NCBI GenBank assembly: GCA_002316835.1
Contig: DCEG01000041.1
Span: 1 to 23,434 of the forward strand
Direction: 5' to 3'
DNA from: Bacteroidales bacterium UBA1035
GTDB taxonomy: Bacteria > Bacteroidota > Bacteroidia > Bacteroidales > Dysgonomonadaceae
DNA length: 23,434 bases
In this document: in pieces, positions 20,830 to 23,434 of the stretch
How the letters are laid out: each line of letters opens with the position of its first letter
Position numbering within the stretch: the first letter of the stretch is position 1
Program-made: the position numbers and the translations under genes
The notes under the pieces: generated by a model
What the model saw: only the letters and a program-made list of their open reading frames with translations
What the model was told of the DNA's origin: nothing
Database searches by the model: none

Positions 20830-22833
20830 ATGCAACAAGAAGACGATTTAAGGGGACTCGCCAAAACAATGGAATTTATGCGAGCCGTAAGTATTTTATT
20901 TGTGGTTATCCACTGCTACTGGTACTGCTACGAAGCATTCAGGGAATGGAATGCAACGATTGGTGTATTGGACAAAATCCTGATGAATTTTCATCGAACG
21001 GCAGGATTGTACAAGCATCCGCTGATTACGAAATTCTTTTCGGTGTTGTTTTTAGCTTTATCTTGTTTGGGAACAAAAGGCGTAAAAACCGAAAAAATCA
21101 CGTGGACGAAAATTTGGATTGTGTTGGGTTTCGGCATTGTGCTGTTTTTTCTGAATTTTTGGATATTGGCGTTGCCAATTGCCAAAGCAGGTATTGCAGT
21201 GTGGTATATTTTTACAATTTCGGCAGGTTATATTTGCCTATTGATGGCAGGACTTTGGATTAGTCGCCTTTTGAAAAACAACCTGATGGATGATGTGTTC
21301 AATACCGAAAACGAGAGTTTTATGCAGGAAACCCGATTGATGGAAAACGAATATTCGGTCAATCTGCCTACGCGATTTTACTATAAAAAGAAGTGGAATA
21401 ACGGTTGGATAAATGTGGTAAATCCGTTTCGTGCGACTATTGTTTTAGGTACTCCCGGCTCGGGAAAATCGTATGCCGTGGTTAACAACTACATCAAGCA
21501 ACAAATTGAGAAAGGCTTTTCGATGTATATCTACGATTTTAAGTTTGACGACCTTTCTACCATAGCTTACAATCATCTGCTGAAACATATTGATAAGTAT
21601 GAAGTGCCACCGAAGTTTTACGTGATTAACTTCGATAATCCACGCAAAAGCCACCGATGTAACCCGATAAATCCGCAGTTTATGACCGATATTTCGGATG
21701 CGTACGAGAGTGCTTATACCATTATGCTGAACCTGAACAAAACGTGGATACAGAAACAGGGCGATTTTTTTGTGGAAAGTCCGATTATTTTGTTGGCTGC
21801 CATTATTTGGTATTTGAAAATCTATGAAAACGGCAAATATTGCACTTTTCCGCACGCTATCGAGTTTCTAAACAAGAAATATGCCGATACTTTTACTATT
21901 CTCACAAGCTATCCCGAATTGGAAAACTACTTGTCGCCTTTTATGGATGCGTGGGAAGGCGGTGCACAAGACCAATTGCAAGGGCAGATTGCATCGGCAA
22001 AAATTCCGTTATCAAGAATGATTTCGCCCGCACTCTATTGGGTAATGACGGGCGATGATTTTTCATTGGATATTAATAACCCGAAAGAGCCGAAAATACT
22101 TTGTGTGGGTAACAATCCCGACCGTCAAAATATCTATTCGGCAGCGTTGGGATTGTATAATTCGAGAATTGTCAAGCTGATTAACAAGAAAGGGCAGTTG
22201 AAAAGTTCGGTAATTATTGATGAGTTGCCGACAATCTATTTTCGTGGATTGGATAACTTGATTGCCACGGCACGAAGTAATAAAGTGGCTGTTTGCTTGG
22301 GATTTCAGGATTACTCGCAATTGACACGCGATTACGGCGATAAGGAGAGCAAGGTTATCCAAAATACGGTGGGTAATATCTTTTCGGGACAGGTGGTTGG
22401 CGAAACCGCCAAAACCTTATCGGAACGTTTCGGAAAAGTGTTACAGAAACGGCAATCGATGACCATCAACCGACAGGATAAATCGACTTCTATTTCCACG
22501 CAGATGGACAGCCTTATTCCGGCATCAAAAATTAGCAATCTTACGCAGGGAATGTTCGTAGGTGCGGTGTCGGATAATTTCGACGAACGCATTGAGCAGA
22601 AAATCTTTCACTGCGAAATCGTGGTGGACAATGCTCGTGTTGCTGCCGAAACAAAAGCTTACCAAAAAATCCCGGAAATTGTCTCTTTTACCGATGAAAA
22701 CGGAAACGACACGATGCAACAAGATATCGAACGAAACTATAAGCAAATAAAAGCAGATGTAGAAAATATTGTCTTATCTGAAATGGAACGGATTAGGAAT
22801 GATGATAGTTTGAAGCATTTGGTAAAGGAATAG
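20830..22833 (+). CDS. mobC: Coupling protein MobC (VirD4/TraG-type T4CP, YWFCY family)
   Basis: A 667-residue type IV coupling protein that docks the relaxosome to the mating channel and drives DNA transfer. The N-terminal membrane domain contains the YWFCY-like motif YWYCYEAF (30-37) and hydrophobic segments (about 19-35, 66-83, 95-115 and 120-145). The ATPase part has Walker A GTPGSGKS at 207-214 and Walker B VIIDELP at 461-467. Length and end look complete for the family. It starts 6 bp after mobB. An IS1-type element abuts its stop, so its last few codons may lie in the insertion sequence end. Confidence 0.94.
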   Translation: MQQEDDLRGLAKTMEFMRAVSILFVVIHCYWYCYEAFREWNATIGVLDKILMNFHRTAGLYKHPLITKFFSVLFLALSCLGTKGVKTEKITWTKIWIVLGFGIVLFFLNFWILALPIAKAGIAVWYIFTISAGYICLLMAGLWISRLLKNNLMDDVFNTENESFMQETRLMENEYSVNLPTRFYYKKKWNNGWINVVNPFRATIVLGTPGSGKSYAVVNNYIKQQIEKGFSMYIYDFKFDDLSTIAYNHLLKHIDKYEVPPKFYVINFDNPRKSHRCNPINPQFMTDISDAYESAYTIMLNLNKTWIQKQGDFFVESPIILLAAIIWYLKIYENGKYCTFPHAIEFLNKKYADTFTILTSYPELENYLSPFMDAWEGGAQDQLQGQIASAKIPLSRMISPALYWVMTGDDFSLDINNPKEPKILCVGNNPDRQNIYSAALGLYNSRIVKLINKKGQLKSSVIIDELPTIYFRGLDNLIATARSNKVAVCLGFQDYSQLTRDYGDKESKVIQNTVGNIFSGQVVGETAKTLSERFGKVLQKRQSMTINRQDKSTSISTQMDSLIPASKISNLTQGMFVGAVSDNFDERIEQKIFHCEIVVDNARVAAETKAYQKIPEIVSFTDENGNDTMQQDIERNYKQIKADVENIVLSEMERIRNDDSLKHLVKE

Positions 22834-23434
22834 AGCAGTCTAATACCACAAATAAATTATTATCGTAGCCATTAGTACCGCCAAACTCCTGCTATAGCAA
22901 ATAGTTTTTCGATTTAATCGTTTCAAGTGGGTGCGAAGTGTCAGATTGTGTCGTTCGATATGGTTGGTGGAGCGAAAAACGGTGCGATGTATTTTTCGGC
23001 TGATAAGATAGCCGTAGTTTTTCAGTTTATCGGTATAAATCATTTTGGCTTTCGATAGAAAAAGACTTTTAAGCACTACCGACAAGGTGCGGTTAGTGCG
23101 TCTGCCCACATTGAAAGCTACTACCTTGCGAGTTTCTCTATCCAAAGCGTACACTAACCAACGCAAACGGCTTTTCTTGCCGATAAATATACGCATCTCG
23201 TCCACTTCGTAGCTTTTGCCTATAGCAATAGGTGGTTGTTTGATTTTGCTTGCTATCAGCAAAATTCGTTTTAGCAAAGTGGTAACTGAAATCCCCAATA
23301 CTCGTGCCGTGCTACGAATGCCCAATCCTTCTTTGGTTAGTTGAATAATTTTGTGATTGGTGTTGGGCATATAGGCTTTGTATCTGTAGTTCGTTATAAA
23401 ACGTTTGTGACAATTCTTACATTGGTAACGTTGT
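22821..23434 (-). mobile_element. IS1-family insertion sequence (partial)
   Basis: The transposase stop lies only 6 bases from the mobC stop, so the IS end must lie at or just inside the mobC 3' end. A GG dinucleotide at 22821-22822, 18 bases before the tnp stop codon, is a possible terminus because IS1-family ends usually begin with GG. The other end and any target duplication are outside the window. Confidence 0.55.
22840..23434 (-). CDS. IS1-family transposase, single ORF (partial at window edge)
   Basis: The frame runs off the end of the window. Upstream of the first in-frame ATG at 23370 it continues open to 23434 and encodes QRYQCKNCHKRF, the second half of an IS1-type zinc finger. The DDE domain follows, with D in YEVDEM, D in MIYTDK and E in NHIERHN. 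The last part (LRTHLKRLNRK) matches the IS1 InsB C-terminus. In classical IS1 the zinc finger (InsA) and DDE part (InsB) are joined by a frameshift. Here they appear in one continuous frame, as in several IS1-family subgroups. At least 197 residues are visible, and the N-terminus is missing from the window. Confidence 0.9.
   Translation of the reverse strand, partial: QRYQCKNCHKRFITNYRYKAYMPNTNHKIIQLTKEGLGIRSTARVLGISVTTLLKRILLIASKIKQPPIAIGKSYEVDEMRIFIGKKSRLRWLVYALDRETRKVVAFNVGRRTNRTLSVVLKSLFLSKAKMIYTDKLKNYGYLISRKIHRTVFRSTNHIERHNLTLRTHLKRLNRKTICYSRSLAVLMATIIIYLWY

Overview
The window is most of an integrative and conjugative element (ICE, conjugative transposon) of the CTnDOT/CTnERL type found in Bacteroidota. 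The evidence is the TraA-to-TraQ gene set in its usual order, a MobA-MobB-MobC set with a YWFCY-type coupling protein, an Arm-domain tyrosine integrase that lacks the usual first catalytic arginine, a DUF1896 gene, PcfK/PcfJ-like genes, and a promoter-like box of the Bacteroidota type (TAnnTTTG). Gut or oral Bacteroidales are likely hosts. The species cannot be decided from the sequence.

Layout. Positions 1-21 are the 3' end of a tRNA, most likely tRNA-Ser, which is the probable attachment site. A 395-bp AT-rich stretch follows with a terminator-like hairpin and four copies of an 8-bp motif (TGGCTACA) that could be arm-type or excision-factor sites. The integrase (417-1643) and a DUF1896 gene (1656-2114) come next and end at a clear terminator. 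From about 2.44 to 6.24 kb a plus-strand operon of small, often overlapping genes runs into a PcfK-like/PcfJ-like pair and a second terminator.

From 18.6 kb back to 6.5 kb, on the minus strand, lies the mating-apparatus (type IV secretion) operon: traA (ParA ATPase), a DUF3408 gene (traB/traC), traD, traE, traF, traG (VirB4 ATPase), traI, traJ (VirB6-like), traK (VirB8-like), traL, traM (VirB10-like), traN, traO and traQ, then a Dam-type adenine methylase translationally coupled to traQ. No traC/traB second copy, traH or traP primase is seen. The longer gaps inside this operon hold long inverted repeats.

The 565-bp divergent region 18586-19150 carries repeats upstream of traA, a likely promoter, and a strong oriT candidate. 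The mobilization operon then runs on the plus strand: mobA (accessory protein), mobB (relaxase) and mobC (VirD4-type coupling ATPase). Six bases past the mobC stop lies the end of a single-ORF IS1-family transposase on the minus strand, cut by the window edge. In working order: the integrase moves the element in and out of the tRNA gene, MobA/MobB nick and pilot DNA at oriT, MobC hands it to the Tra channel, and the methylase may mark or protect the DNA.
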